Of a stretch of DNA of 41,036 nucleotides, positions 32,965 through 40,625 are shown piece after piece (position 1 is the stretch's first letter; each line of letters begins with the position of its first letter). The DNA is from an uncultured Geobacter sp. GTDB lineage: Bacteria; Desulfobacterota; Desulfuromonadia; Geobacterales; Geobacteraceae. A program made the position numbers and the translations under genes. The stretch lies in the NCBI GenBank assembly GCA_937886325.1, contig CALABV010000212.1, positions 1 through 41,036 of the forward strand, written 5' to 3'. The notes under the pieces were generated by a model. It saw only the letters and a list, made by a program, of their open reading frames with translations. It searched no databases and was not told the DNA's origin.

Positions 32965-34161
32965 ATGACGGACCTTCAGGGACTCGACTCCTTTGTGGAG
33001 AGATGGAGAGCACCCGCGGGACGTCACGCAGCCGTCGCTATTGCCGCCATCACCGCGGCTGTGGCGGGCGTCGGCCTGCTGGTCTACTCGACCGGCGGAA
33101 CCGCTTTTGCCTGGCTCAACCTGATGTATCTGCCCATCGTGCTGTCGGCAGCCCTTTTCAGGATACCGGGCGGCATTGGAGCGGCGCTGCTGGCCGGTCT
33201 GGTGATTGGTCCCTTCATGCCTCTCTACGTGCCGAGGGGGATACCCCAACCGGCAGCCAACTGGATGGCCCGAACTGGCTTTTTTCTGATCATCGGCGCC
33301 TTCACGGGCATGCTTTTTACCTGGCTGACCGCCCAGTACGACCGGCTGAAAAAGGCTCATGAGGAGTTGCTGCAATCCCACCGGCAGCTGCGGGACACCC
33401 AGATGGAGCTCATCCAGGCGGCCAAGCTCGAGTCCATCGGGCGGCTGGCGGCCGGGGTGGCCCACGAGGTCAAGAACCCCCTGGCCGTTATCCAGATGGG
33501 CGTCGACTACCTGGACACGTCCCTGAACGCCGGCCCTGACGTGAAGGAAGTGCTGGACGAGATAGACGCAGCCGTTAAAAGGGCGGATGCCGTGATCAAG
33601 GGCCTGGTTAATTTCTCCCGTTCCGAGGCGCTGGAGCTCATCCCCGCCGATCTGAACGGAATCTTAGAAAGCGCCCTGAATCTGGTCCGGCACGAGCTGA
33701 AAACAGAACATATCACGCTGGAAACCAGGCTGGACCGTTCGATTTCTGCTGTGGCCGTGGACCGGAACAAGATCCAGCAGGTGTTCATCAACCTGTTCAT
33801 GAACGCGGTACAGGCAATGGAGGGGGGCGGAAGCCTCACGGTGACGACGGAGCAACGGAAGCTTTCCGGCGAGGATCTCGGCCGCCTGTCCCACGGGAAG
33901 CAGCGGTTTGCGGCAGGGGACAGCGCGGTGGTGGTGGAGATAACCGACACAGGCCCCGGCATCCCCGAAGACAAGCTGGACAAGCTGTTCGATCCGTTCT
34001 TCACCACCAAGCCGGTCGGCAAGGGGACCGGCCTGGGATTGTCCGTATCCCGCACCATCATCGATCACCATGACGCCGTGATCGCCATCCGGAACCGGGA
34101 AGAGGGGGGAGCGCTCGCCACGATTCTGTTCAAGCCAAACCGGGGGAGGAATCCATTATGA
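32965..34161 (+). CDS. Membrane sensor histidine kinase (NtrB/ZraS-like)
   Basis: The 398-residue kinase has a four-helix membrane domain of the DUF4118-like type (about residues 22-122) and a coiled linker (YDRLKKAHEELLQSHRQLRD). The H-box LAAGVAHEVKNPLAVIQ contains His167, and the N-box KIQQVFINLFMNAVQAM, G1 DTGPGIPEDKL and G2 GKGTGLGLSVS complete the catalytic core. It autophosphorylates and should phosphorylate the adjacent receiver. No PAS or periplasmic sensor domain is present, so the signal is probably sensed in or near the membrane. Its stop codon overlaps the next start (ATGA), so the pair is co-translated. It lies 60 bases after echF. Confidence 0.92.
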   Translation: MTDLQGLDSFVERWRAPAGRHAAVAIAAITAAVAGVGLLVYSTGGTAFAWLNLMYLPIVLSAALFRIPGGIGAALLAGLVIGPFMPLYVPRGIPQPAANWMARTGFFLIIGAFTGMLFTWLTAQYDRLKKAHEELLQSHRQLRDTQMELIQAAKLESIGRLAAGVAHEVKNPLAVIQMGVDYLDTSLNAGPDVKEVLDEIDAAVKRADAVIKGLVNFSRSEALELIPADLNGILESALNLVRHELKTEHITLETRLDRSISAVAVDRNKIQQVFINLFMNAVQAMEGGGSLTVTTEQRKLSGEDLGRLSHGKQRFAAGDSAVVVEITDTGPGIPEDKLDKLFDPFFTTKPVGKGTGLGLSVSRTIIDHHDAVIAIRNREEGGALATILFKPNRGRNPL

Positions 34162-34532
34162 AGAAGAGGATTCTGGTTGTAGATGACGAAGCGAGCCTGA
34201 CGCGCATGATAAAAAGAGGGCTGGAGGCAAAGGGAGAGTACCAGGTACAGGAAGAGAATTCCGGAGAGAGGGCTCTTGTGGCGGCCCGAGACTTCAAACC
34301 CGACCTGGTCCTGCTGGATGTCATGATGCCCGAGTGTGACGGCGGCTCTATTGCGGCCGATTTCGAGGAGGCGGATGACCTGAAGCATATCCCCATCGTT
34401 TTCCTTACCGCAATCGTGACCAGGGAGGAGACGGATCCCTGCGGCACCAGGATCGGCAGACATACCTTCCTTGCCAAGCCTGTTGATCTGGATGACCTGG
34501 TGACGTGCATCAAGGACCATATCGGTCCATAG
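34158..34532 (+). CDS. Single-domain response regulator (CheY-like receiver)
   Basis: The 124-residue protein is a bare receiver domain. Acidic residues Asp9/Asp10 lie in VVDDE, the phosphoacceptor is Asp54 in LVLLDVMMPECDGG, a Thr lies in VFLTAIV and the conserved Lys is in HTFLAKPVDL. There is no DNA-binding or enzymatic output domain, so it must act through protein contact or as a phosphorelay shuttle. The NtrB-type kinase partner is directly upstream with an ATGA overlap. The next gene lies 50 bases downstream. Confidence 0.93.
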   Translation: MKKRILVVDDEASLTRMIKRGLEAKGEYQVQEENSGERALVAARDFKPDLVLLDVMMPECDGGSIAADFEEADDLKHIPIVFLTAIVTREETDPCGTRIGRHTFLAKPVDLDDLVTCIKDHIGP

Positions 34533-34582
34533 GTGACTGGCTGGCTGTTCCGGGTGGGATACAATATATTCGGAGGTTCGCC

Positions 34583-35953
34583 ATGGCCAAATCAAAAGAA
34601 CCACCTTCACAGGCGGTTAACGAACGAATGGAGGCCGGCAAGGCCCTTCGGTCCACGCTCCCCCGTGCCGCCCACGGTGTATGGAAGCCTCCCCCGGACC
34701 GGCGCGATCCCATCCGGATACTGGAGGAGTCCAACCGGGGAAGGCTCCCCGAGCTGATCCCCATCCGCTACGGCAGGATGGTGAGAAGCCCCTTCACCTT
34801 CCTGCGCGGTTCCGCTGCGCTCATGGCCCGAGACTTGGCCGCGACGCCGACAACGGGCGTCCGGGTTCAGGCTTGCGGTGACTGTCATCTGCTGAATTTC
34901 GGCGTTTTCGCCACCCCGGAAAGGAACCTGATATTCGACCTCAACGATTTCGACGAGACCCTCCCGGCCCCCTGGGAGTGGGACATCAAGCGACTTGCGG
35001 TGAGTATCATCGTTGCCGGTCGGGATTTCGGCATACCGGACAAACGCTCACGGGATGCCGTAGCCGCATGCGTCCGCACCTACCGGGAACGCCTGAACGA
35101 ATTCACCGGCATGAGCCCCCTCGAGGTATGGTACTACCGCATCGACGAGAAGACCCTGATGGAGATGGCGCCGGATGCCGAAGCCAGGGCACGGCGCGGC
35201 AAATTATTCGAAAAGGCGCATAAGCGCATCGGGGAATACCTCCTTCCCAAGATTACTGAACGGATCGGAGGCCGCTGTCGCCTGGTGGACAGCGCCCCTC
35301 TCCTGTATCATATGGACGAAGAGGATTTCTTTGAGCGGGTCAATTGTGCGATCGAGGAATACCGGCAATCCCTGCCCGACGAGCGCCGTGTGCTGTTCAA
35401 CCGCTACCGCCTGGAAGACGTGGCCGTGAAGGTCGTGGGCATCGGCAGCGTCGGTACCCGTTGCATGGTGGGCCTGTTCATGACCGACGAGGGGCATACG
35501 CTTCTGTTACAATTCAAGGAGGCGGTCCCGTCCGTGCTGGAACCGTATGCGGGCAAAAGTATCTACAAGAACCAGGGGCAGCGGGTTGTGGTCGGTCAGC
35601 GCCTGATGCAGTCGGCCAGCGACATCTTCCTCGGTTGGACCCGCAGCAAGAGGGGAAAGGATTTCTATTTCCGACAGTTGCGGGACATGAAGTTTTCGCC
35701 TCCTCTCGAAGGTATGACCGGCACGATGCTGGAAAGGTACGCGGGTCTCTGCGGCTGGACCCTGGCCCGGGCCCATGCCCGGTCCGGAGACACCGCGACC
35801 ATAGCCGGCTACCTGGGCGGCAAGGACAAGTTCGATCTCGTTCTCGCCGATTTTGCCGTAGCCTATGCCGACCAGAACGAAAAGGACCACGCGGCCCTGA
35901 AGAAGGCGGTGGATTCGGGGCGAATCGAGGCCCTGATCGAGGAGAATCTATGA
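34583..35953 (+). CDS. DUF2252 family protein
   Basis: The 456-residue protein is a full-length DUF2252 member: YGRMVRSPFTFLRGSAALMARDL, a QACGDCHLLNFGVFATPERNLIFDLNDFDETLPAPWEWDIKRLAVS core, and later VGTRCMVGLFMT, LLQFKEAVPSVL and RVVVGQRLMQSASDIFLGW. The D-x-H-x-x-N and NDFDE patterns recall phosphotransferase or kinase-like active sites, but the activity of the family is unknown to me. No signal peptide is present, so it is cytoplasmic. ATG 34583 has CGGAGG ahead. Its stop overlaps the next ATG (ATGA), tying it to a lipoprotein gene. Confidence 0.9.
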   Translation: MAKSKEPPSQAVNERMEAGKALRSTLPRAAHGVWKPPPDRRDPIRILEESNRGRLPELIPIRYGRMVRSPFTFLRGSAALMARDLAATPTTGVRVQACGDCHLLNFGVFATPERNLIFDLNDFDETLPAPWEWDIKRLAVSIIVAGRDFGIPDKRSRDAVAACVRTYRERLNEFTGMSPLEVWYYRIDEKTLMEMAPDAEARARRGKLFEKAHKRIGEYLLPKITERIGGRCRLVDSAPLLYHMDEEDFFERVNCAIEEYRQSLPDERRVLFNRYRLEDVAVKVVGIGSVGTRCMVGLFMTDEGHTLLLQFKEAVPSVLEPYAGKSIYKNQGQRVVVGQRLMQSASDIFLGWTRSKRGKDFYFRQLRDMKFSPPLEGMTGTMLERYAGLCGWTLARAHARSGDTATIAGYLGGKDKFDLVLADFAVAYADQNEKDHAALKKAVDSGRIEALIEENL

Positions 35954-37020
35954 AGTTTTCGCCGCTGATTTTTATCTTGCTGCTTGCGCTCTCCGGCTGC
36001 GCGGCTATTGGTCCCGGAACAGTGGCGCGGGACAGGTTCGACTATACCGCGGCCATTTCGGACTCATGGAAGCAGCAGATGCTGTACAACATGGTGAAAC
36101 TCCGTTACGGGGATGCCCCGGTCTTTCTGGACGTGGCATCGGTCATCAACCAGTACTCCGTTGAAAGCGCAATCGATATGCGCTTTTCCTGGGCATATCC
36201 CGTTGTCGCAGGGGGCACCAATGCCCAGGGCGTCGGCGGGGCGGCTCGCTATACGGATCGACCCACCATCACCTATGCGCCGGTCACGGGGGAGAAATTC
36301 GCCCGAAGCCTCATGGCTCCCATACCGCCCACGGCAGTCCTGAGCCTGATCCAGGCGGGCTATCCCGTGGACCAGGTGCTGCGCATCAGCGTTCACTCCA
36401 TCAACGGCATACGGAACCGGTTCGGCGGTTCCGCCCGCCCCCGCTCCACCGATCCCGACTTCTATCCCTTGCTGGAACGTCTGCGCCGGATCCAGGATTC
36501 CGGGGCAATCGGGCTGAGGGTGGAGAAAAAGACCGACCGGGAGGGAACCCTGCTCACGTTCCGTGGCAAGACAAGCAAGGAGACCGATGAAGACACCCGG
36601 TGGGTGCGCAAAACCCTCGGCCTGAACCCGGATGGACAGGATTTCACTGTCGTGTACGGCTCCATTGCCAAGGACGACCGGGAGATTGCCATCCAGAGCC
36701 GTTCCGTCCTGGAGATCCTGGTTGATCTTGCGTCATGTATCGAGGTGCCACCGGAGCATGTGGAACAGCGTATCGTCAACCCGACCATGGCCGAACAGGC
36801 CGTCAACGGCACGGTACCGGCGCCGCTGCTGCGGATCCTCAGCAGCCGATCCAGACCCGGGAATGCCTTTATCGCCGTTCCCTATCAGGATTGCTGGTTT
36901 TACATCGACAACCGGGATTATCCCTCGAAACGGCTGTTCTCATTCATCATGTTCATCTTCGCCCTCACCGAGACCGGCGGCAAGGAGGGCGCGCCAATCG
37001 TAACCATACCCGCGGGATAG
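35950..37020 (+). CDS. Lipoprotein of unknown function
   Basis: The 356-residue protein has a clean lipobox (FILLLALSGC) followed by AAIGPGTVARDRFDYTAAISDSWKQQ. The mature part includes LYNMVKLRYGDAPVFLDVASVINQYSVESAIDM, a glycine/alanine-rich loop, and a C-terminal segment with FIAVPYQDCWFYIDNRDYPSKRLFSFIMFIFALTETG. I do not recognise a named domain; the AISDSWKQQMLYNMVKLRYGDAP phrase is of a kind seen in uncharacterised bacterial lipoproteins. The ATG overlaps the DUF2252 stop. A weak hairpin (ACAGGG/CCCTGT) lies about 40 bases after the stop and has no clear T-tract. Confidence 0.8.
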   Translation: MKFSPLIFILLLALSGCAAIGPGTVARDRFDYTAAISDSWKQQMLYNMVKLRYGDAPVFLDVASVINQYSVESAIDMRFSWAYPVVAGGTNAQGVGGAARYTDRPTITYAPVTGEKFARSLMAPIPPTAVLSLIQAGYPVDQVLRISVHSINGIRNRFGGSARPRSTDPDFYPLLERLRRIQDSGAIGLRVEKKTDREGTLLTFRGKTSKETDEDTRWVRKTLGLNPDGQDFTVVYGSIAKDDREIAIQSRSVLEILVDLASCIEVPPEHVEQRIVNPTMAEQAVNGTVPAPLLRILSSRSRPGNAFIAVPYQDCWFYIDNRDYPSKRLFSFIMFIFALTETGGKEGAPIVTIPAG

Positions 37021-37267
37021 CGGGGCTGTTCGGGCAGACGGGTTCCGCGGAATCGCGACAGGGTCACTTTTCCCGGCCCTGTTCATAGGTAAAATAATCA
37101 CAGAGACGTACTCTATTCTAGAAACACGAGGTCTTCAAATGCCAACGCTCCCCCAATTACCCATATTTCCGCGATGGGGGCGCCCCGGGCAGGTAGTCCG
37201 GCCGCTCTGGGCCATGCTCATCGTGCTGGTAACGCTATTTTCGCATGCGATTGCATGCGGAGCGGAT

Positions 37268-38074
37268 ATGAAAATCGGTAGAAATGATCCCTGCCCCTGC
37301 GGCAGCGGACTGAAATACAAGAAGCGCTGTGCCGATAAGCAGGAACCCGGCGGACAATCGACCGGCGCGGGCAAGGTCATGGGAGAGTTGAGAGAACTCT
37401 TCAAGGGACAGGGTTTCGCTTCACGGAATGAGGCCAACGCATTCCTTCGTAAGCACATGCAAAAGCGCAATCAGGATGCCGTCGATGATTTCCACGGGCT
37501 ATCGCCGGAGAAAATGCACCGATTCCTTCACTTCCCTTTCGACACGCCCGAACTGGTCGCCTTCCCCTCCTGTCTCGACATCAAACCGGAAGCCCCGATT
37601 ATATCTCTTCAACCTGCTGGTCGACGCCATCGGCGAGCAGGGACTCAAGGCGACCGCCACCGGCAATCTCCCCCGCAACTTCTGTCGGGAATCGGCCCTT
37701 GCCTCCCCGGGTGAAGAGGAATACCAGCAATGGTCCGATACGGCGAGCTGAGATAGGAAACCGAATTCAGGAAGATGCATGTTACCAGGCTGGTCGCCGA
37801 GTTGGCCGGGTTGGTCCGCAAATACAAGGGGAAATTCATCCTCAGCAGGGAATGTCGGAAGCTGGTAGCTGAAATTGGCCCGTCAGGCATCTATCCGCGG
37901 CTGTTTCCAGCCTTTGTCAGGAAATACAATTGGGCCTATCAGGACAACTACGAAGAAATCCCCTTTTTCCAGCAGTCATTTCTGTTCAGCCTCTATCTAC
38001 TCAACAGGTATGGCGACGACTGGCGGACCAGCACCTTCTATGAGGACCGTTTCCGGATGGAAACTAAGCTATGA
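37268..38074 (+). pseudogene. Broken SEC-C motif protein gene
   Basis: The reading frame starts well at ATG 37268 (GGAG ahead) with MKIGRNDPCPCGSGLKYKKRC, a zinc-binding SEC-C motif. It then runs through GLSPEKMHRFLHFPFDTPEL. Near 37605 the frame shifts and continues as LFNLLVDAIGEQGLKATATGNLPRNFCRE. It shifts back before 37745, meets an in-frame TAG at 37754-37756, and resumes as MHVTRLVAELAGLVRKYKGKFILSRECRKL to TFYED. The C-terminus is then lost at the repeat at 38044-38066. Two frameshifts, a stop and truncation mark it as decayed. A frame extending 43 codons upstream is open but unlikely to be the start. Confidence 0.85.
38044..38066. repeat. Copy of the 11.1-kb element's end (GTTTCCGGATGGAAACTA)
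   Basis: These 23 bases are identical, in inverted orientation, to 11107-11129, the left end of the 180-base element. They include the palindrome GTTTCCGGATGGAAAC. They coincide with the point where the SEC-C gene loses its expected C-terminus, suggesting a recombination or insertion scar. Confidence 0.6.
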
Positions 38075-38182
38075 CAATCCATCCTTAGAATACGTGTGGT
38101 TGAAGGGTCTGCGGAGTTTTTCAGGGAGCTGTTGATCAGGCCTGTAGATTCCGCCTGCCGATGAACTCAACAAGATTAGTAC

Positions 38183-38212
38183 AAAAGGCCCCCCCCGGCT
38201 CTGCCGAGGGGC
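38183..38212 (-). terminator. Intrinsic terminator after the YaiI/YqxD gene
   Basis: On the minus strand GCCCCTCGGC, an AGA loop and GCCGGGGGGGCC form a strong GC stem followed by TTTT. It lies just beyond the stop codon of the gene at 38218. A C-rich run of eight bases makes exact pairing flexible. Confidence 0.7.
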
Positions 38213-38217
38213 ATGAT

Positions 38218-38682
38218 TTATTTTGGGCGACTACCACGTGCCATATGTGTGAGCATACGATCGAGGGAGGAAGCGAATCTTTGCCGATCAGTGAGACTGA
38301 ACTGCCTCGGTCCTCCTTGGACAAGACCTCCCGATCGAAGTTCCATCATAAGGTCTCTCGTGGAAAGACGCTCGCCAACATTTTCCTCAGTGTATAGTTC
38401 GCCTCTTGGGTCCAAGGCAACACCGCCCTTGGCTACGACTCTGGCCGCGAGCGGAATGTCAGCTGTGACAACCAAGTCCTCCGGTGCAGCATGATCGGCA
38501 ATGTAGTCATCAGCAGCATCAAAGCCATCGTCGACGGTGACAGATTCAATAAGCCTACCATGGTGTTTTGACATGCTCTTGTTTGCCACGAGAAGGACTG
38601 GCACATTCAGTCGTTCGGATGCACGAAAGACAATTTCCCTGATCACCCGTGGGCACGCATCTGCATCAATCCAGATTTTCAG
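38218..38682 (-). CDS. YaiI/YqxD (UPF0178/DUF188) family protein with a non-standard start codon
   Basis: The family begins with a conserved M-K-I-W-V-D-A-D-A-C-P motif. Here KIWIDADACPRVIREIVFRASERLNV is encoded in full, but the position of the first Met is a CTG (38680-38682), with AAGGAG 8 bases ahead. The only in-frame standard start, a GTG at 38644-38646, would delete the conserved motif. The body fits the family (VLLVANKSMSKHH, VDDGFDAADDYIADHA, DLVVTADIPLAARVV, ALDPRGELYTEENVGERL). The protein has a PIN-like nuclease fold of unknown biological role. Either CTG initiation or a recent loss of ATG is implied. Confidence 0.8.
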   Translation of the reverse strand: MKIWIDADACPRVIREIVFRASERLNVPVLLVANKSMSKHHGRLIESVTVDDGFDAADDYIADHAAPEDLVVTADIPLAARVVAKGGVALDPRGELYTEENVGERLSTRDLMMELRSGGLVQGGPRQFSLTDRQRFASSLDRMLTHMARGSRPK

Positions 38683-38784
38683 ATCGTTTACTCCTTGCTG
38701 ATTTTATCTTTCAGGCCAACGAATGTTGTTTTTTTTCGTTTTTCGGGAGTCGGCTATTACCGCGAAACGCTTCGTTTCGAACTG

Positions 38785-39024
38785 CTATCCACAGGGAATT
38801 ATATTCCATGTCTTGGATGCGCAATCGAAAACTATCTTGGCCCGTTTGTCATTCATTTGCCGCAATACCTGGTTGACCTTTTCATCCAGAGTGTATTCGT
38901 AGTCGGCGAGATCGTTCCACTCCCGCGTGACGAATTCTTCTATCATCCTTCGAAGGGTGTCCGGGTTGATTCGATCAAGCGGGATATCAACGCCTTCTTC
39001 ATATTCTTCATGTTTGTTTTTCAT
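38785..39024 (-). CDS. YheU-like (UPF0270) small protein
   Basis: The 79-residue protein matches the YheU pattern: IPLDRINPDTLRRMIEEFVTREWNDLADYEYTLDEKV, where the family has IP-x-x-x-L-x-P-E-T-L-x-x-L-I-E-x-F-V-x-R-E-G-T-D-Y-G-x-x-E-x-T-L, and then VLRQMNDKRAKIVFD and WNII. The function of the family is unknown. It is acidic and cytoplasmic. The start codon directly follows the phosphatase stop (TAGATG), so the two genes are translationally linked. A gap of about 100 bases separates it from the YaiI gene. Confidence 0.75.
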   Translation of the reverse strand: MKNKHEEYEEGVDIPLDRINPDTLRRMIEEFVTREWNDLADYEYTLDEKVNQVLRQMNDKRAKIVFDCASKTWNIIPCG

Positions 39025-39699
39025 CTAGGTATCAATCCATGGTTGAAGTATCAGTTTTTGCAAATCCAGATTAATTGCCACAAGGTTGCCGTAATCAGGT
39101 TGTTTTTTGGTGCAAGCGCCATTATCCAGGTATATCCGGGGTGAAACCAAAGAATCACCAATTTCCCTCATCGTCCGTATGGTATGCCCTGTGATGAGAG
39201 GTCTTCCTCCCAGCTTCGCTTTATCAGGCGGGCCTGAATCCAACCACAGGCAATGAAAAGGAGAAGAATCCATCAAAGGATTGCCGACCCTGAAATTCAA
39301 TCCCGCGTGCACCAAGACGAAATCGCTCTCCTGTTCAATCAGCTTCAATGTGCCGAGCAGATTCAGGTAACGAGTCGGGATCTCTGCAACGGAAGATACT
39401 CCAAAGCTTCGCAGGGTATCTTCTCCAAACATCTCAAGCCAGTATTCAGACCATGTATCGTGGTCACCTGATATCGTTCTCAAGAGCATGTCCTCATGGT
39501 TGCCCAGGATCGGGCGCACGTCGAACCCCGCATCCAACAGGGCGATAATTACATCCAGGACGCCGCGGCTGTCAGGGCCCCTGTCAATATAATCTCCTAG
39601 TAGGTATAGTCGATCACGCCGGCGCAGCTGCAACTTGGAGATGAGAGCCTGGAATGTGCGCTTCCCGCCGTGTATATCTCCGACGACATATCTCGCCAT
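39025..39699 (-). CDS. Metallophosphoesterase of the serine/threonine (PrpA/ApaH-like) phosphatase group
   Basis: The 224-residue enzyme has the complete calcineurin-like metal site: GDIHG (residues 7-11), GDYIDRGPDSRG, GNHED, a histidine in FVLVHAGLNF, and the second histidine in ITGHT. These bind two metal ions and cleave phosphomonoesters or diadenosine-type substrates. Length and motifs fit bacterial PrpA/PrpB-type protein phosphatases. It is the first gene of the minus-strand trio with the YheU-like and YaiI genes. The ribosome binding site is weak. Its upstream region carries tandem repeats. Confidence 0.92.
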   Translation of the reverse strand: MARYVVGDIHGGKRTFQALISKLQLRRRDRLYLLGDYIDRGPDSRGVLDVIIALLDAGFDVRPILGNHEDMLLRTISGDHDTWSEYWLEMFGEDTLRSFGVSSVAEIPTRYLNLLGTLKLIEQESDFVLVHAGLNFRVGNPLMDSSPFHCLWLDSGPPDKAKLGGRPLITGHTIRTMREIGDSLVSPRIYLDNGACTKKQPDYGNLVAINLDLQKLILQPWIDT

Positions 39700-39760
39700 T
39701 ATTTATTTCTCTTTCACGCAAAGTGCAAAATCATTGAATGTGTTCATGTATCGCCGGCAA

Positions 39761-39778
39761 CACCATATTCACCATATT
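39761..39778. repeat. Tandem CACCATATT duplication upstream of the phosphatase gene
   Basis: Two exact 9-base copies, CACCATATTCACCATATT, lie 62 bases ahead of the phosphatase start. They are short and could be chance or a regulatory site. Confidence 0.4.
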
Positions 39779-39796
39779 ACGCGGTATTGTGCAGGT

Positions 39797-39849
39797 CGAG
39801 TAACTTTTTAAAAGATTACCTGAAAAGAGGTTACTCGAAAGGTTACTCC
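39797..39849. repeat. GTTACTC repeat cluster (direct and inverted)
   Basis: CGAGTAAC (39797-39804) is inverted relative to GTTACTCG (39830-39837). A further copy, GGTTACTC, follows at 39841-39848, 12 bases after the second. The cluster lies in the upstream region of the minus-strand phosphatase operon, so an operator array is possible. Confidence 0.45.
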
Positions 39850-40023
39850 AAAAACAGGGACGAATTCCAACCATTTGTGTAACATTCTGATATTTAATGG
39901 TAATAACAGGTTATTATTTGCTAAAGGCCCCTAAAAAAGCCCCCATCGACCATTTCAAATCTTGTTGGAAAGTTTTTCGCTTTTTCCCTCCGGTTCTCTC
40001 AGTTTCTCGCTCATAGATGAATC

Positions 40024-40077
40024 ACAAACCATTTTGTGGCTCACTTTATTGGTTTGTTGAGCCACAAAACGGTTTGT
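40024..40077. repeat. 20-base inverted repeat (19 of 20 matching)
   Basis: Arms 40024-40043 (starts ACAAACCATTTTG) and 40058-40077 (ends CAAAACGGTTTGT) pair around a 14-base loop. The loop itself contains another GGTTTGT half-site. No T-tract follows directly. Confidence 0.7.
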
Positions 40078-40270
40078 AGTGCATTGGTTGTCCTTGCGGA
40101 AAGTATGGGCCTCGCTTGCTCATATCTCGGCTCCCTCTCCTTGGGTATCGCTGGCGCAACGACTCGGAGCTGTTTCAGTACACCGCCAGGTCAACCTTGA
40201 AAAAGTCACCTCGTTGCCGCCTATCCACTAATTCCGCAAAAATCAAATAGTGCGGAGTTAATGGATGCAT

Positions 40271-40296
40271 CAACAATTGCCACCGGGCAATTGTTG
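40271..40296. repeat. Perfect 11-base inverted repeat with 4-base loop
   Basis: CAACAATTGCC and GGCAATTGTTG flank ACCG. It is followed within 4 bases by a second hairpin that reuses the TAATTGCC sequence. Confidence 0.7.
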
Positions 40297-40334
40297 GGTC
40301 AATTATCCCGTAATTGCCCCCTTTGCTACATTGA

Positions 40335-40378
40335 AGCAAACAATGATGCAAACAGGCTTCTTTGCATCATTGTTTGCT
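40335..40378. repeat. Perfect 18-base inverted repeat with 8-base loop
   Basis: AGCAAACAATGATGCAAA (40335-40352) and TTTGCATCATTGTTTGCT (40361-40378) are exact inverted copies around CAGGCTTC. This is the longest perfect repeat of the cluster. Confidence 0.8.
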
Positions 40379-40625
40379 AAATGTTTGTTTCAGGTCCCAA
40401 AGAGCACTTTGTCCATGCAAAACTGGTATACGAGTTGATCTCGAACCGGTCGCGTTAGAGGCGGATGAACAGCATGCCAAGGATGGAATTGTGCCTGTGG
40501 CGGTGCTGTGCCCGGACTCCTGGTGACAGCCCCCCCGTCAAAGAACTGGAAAAACTGCAAAAAATCTGCTATGTTTCAACGGTTTCTAACAAATGCTGAG
40601 CACATACTGTACACCCACTGAATGC

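Larger units (their letters stand above)
39700..40625. other. Noncoding, AT-richer, hairpin-dense region
   Basis: About 930 bases carry no supported gene. The part nearest the phosphatase gene has the upstream repeats described separately. From 40024 to 40378 at least five distinct inverted repeats occur. Besides the three listed separately, they are 40229-40260 (TAATTCCGCA/TGCGGAGTTA) and 40297-40319 (CAATTA/TAATTG with flanking GGG/CCC). A short TAATAAC/GTTATTA palindrome lies at 39901-39916. Around 40455-40526 a frame reads LEADEQHAKDGIVPVAVLC before a stop, possibly a gene scar. No transposase remnant was recognised. Confidence 0.6.

Noticed and set aside
37139..37267. A longer start for the SEC-C gene adding 43 residues with a hydrophobic segment
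   Set aside because: SEC-C proteins usually begin at or near the M-K-I-G-R-N motif and a good ribosome binding site precedes that ATG; the extension looks like upstream noncoding DNA.
38695..39144. A plus-strand frame of 149 codons
   Set aside because: It is antisense to the YheU-like gene, which shows clear family motifs and a TAGATG junction with the phosphatase gene.
40046..40123. A 25-codon minus-strand frame (starts MSKRGPYF) with a ribosome-binding-like GGGAG
   Set aside because: It is very short, has no recognised similarity and runs through a hairpin arm; it cannot be supported as a gene.
40024..40378. The inverted repeats as integron attC sites
   Set aside because: No GTTRRRY/RYYYAAC core pair is evident at the hairpin ends, the repeats differ in sequence, and no integrase gene is in view.
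40024..40378. The repeats as a CRISPR array
   Set aside because: There is no regularly spaced identical repeat and the units differ from each other.
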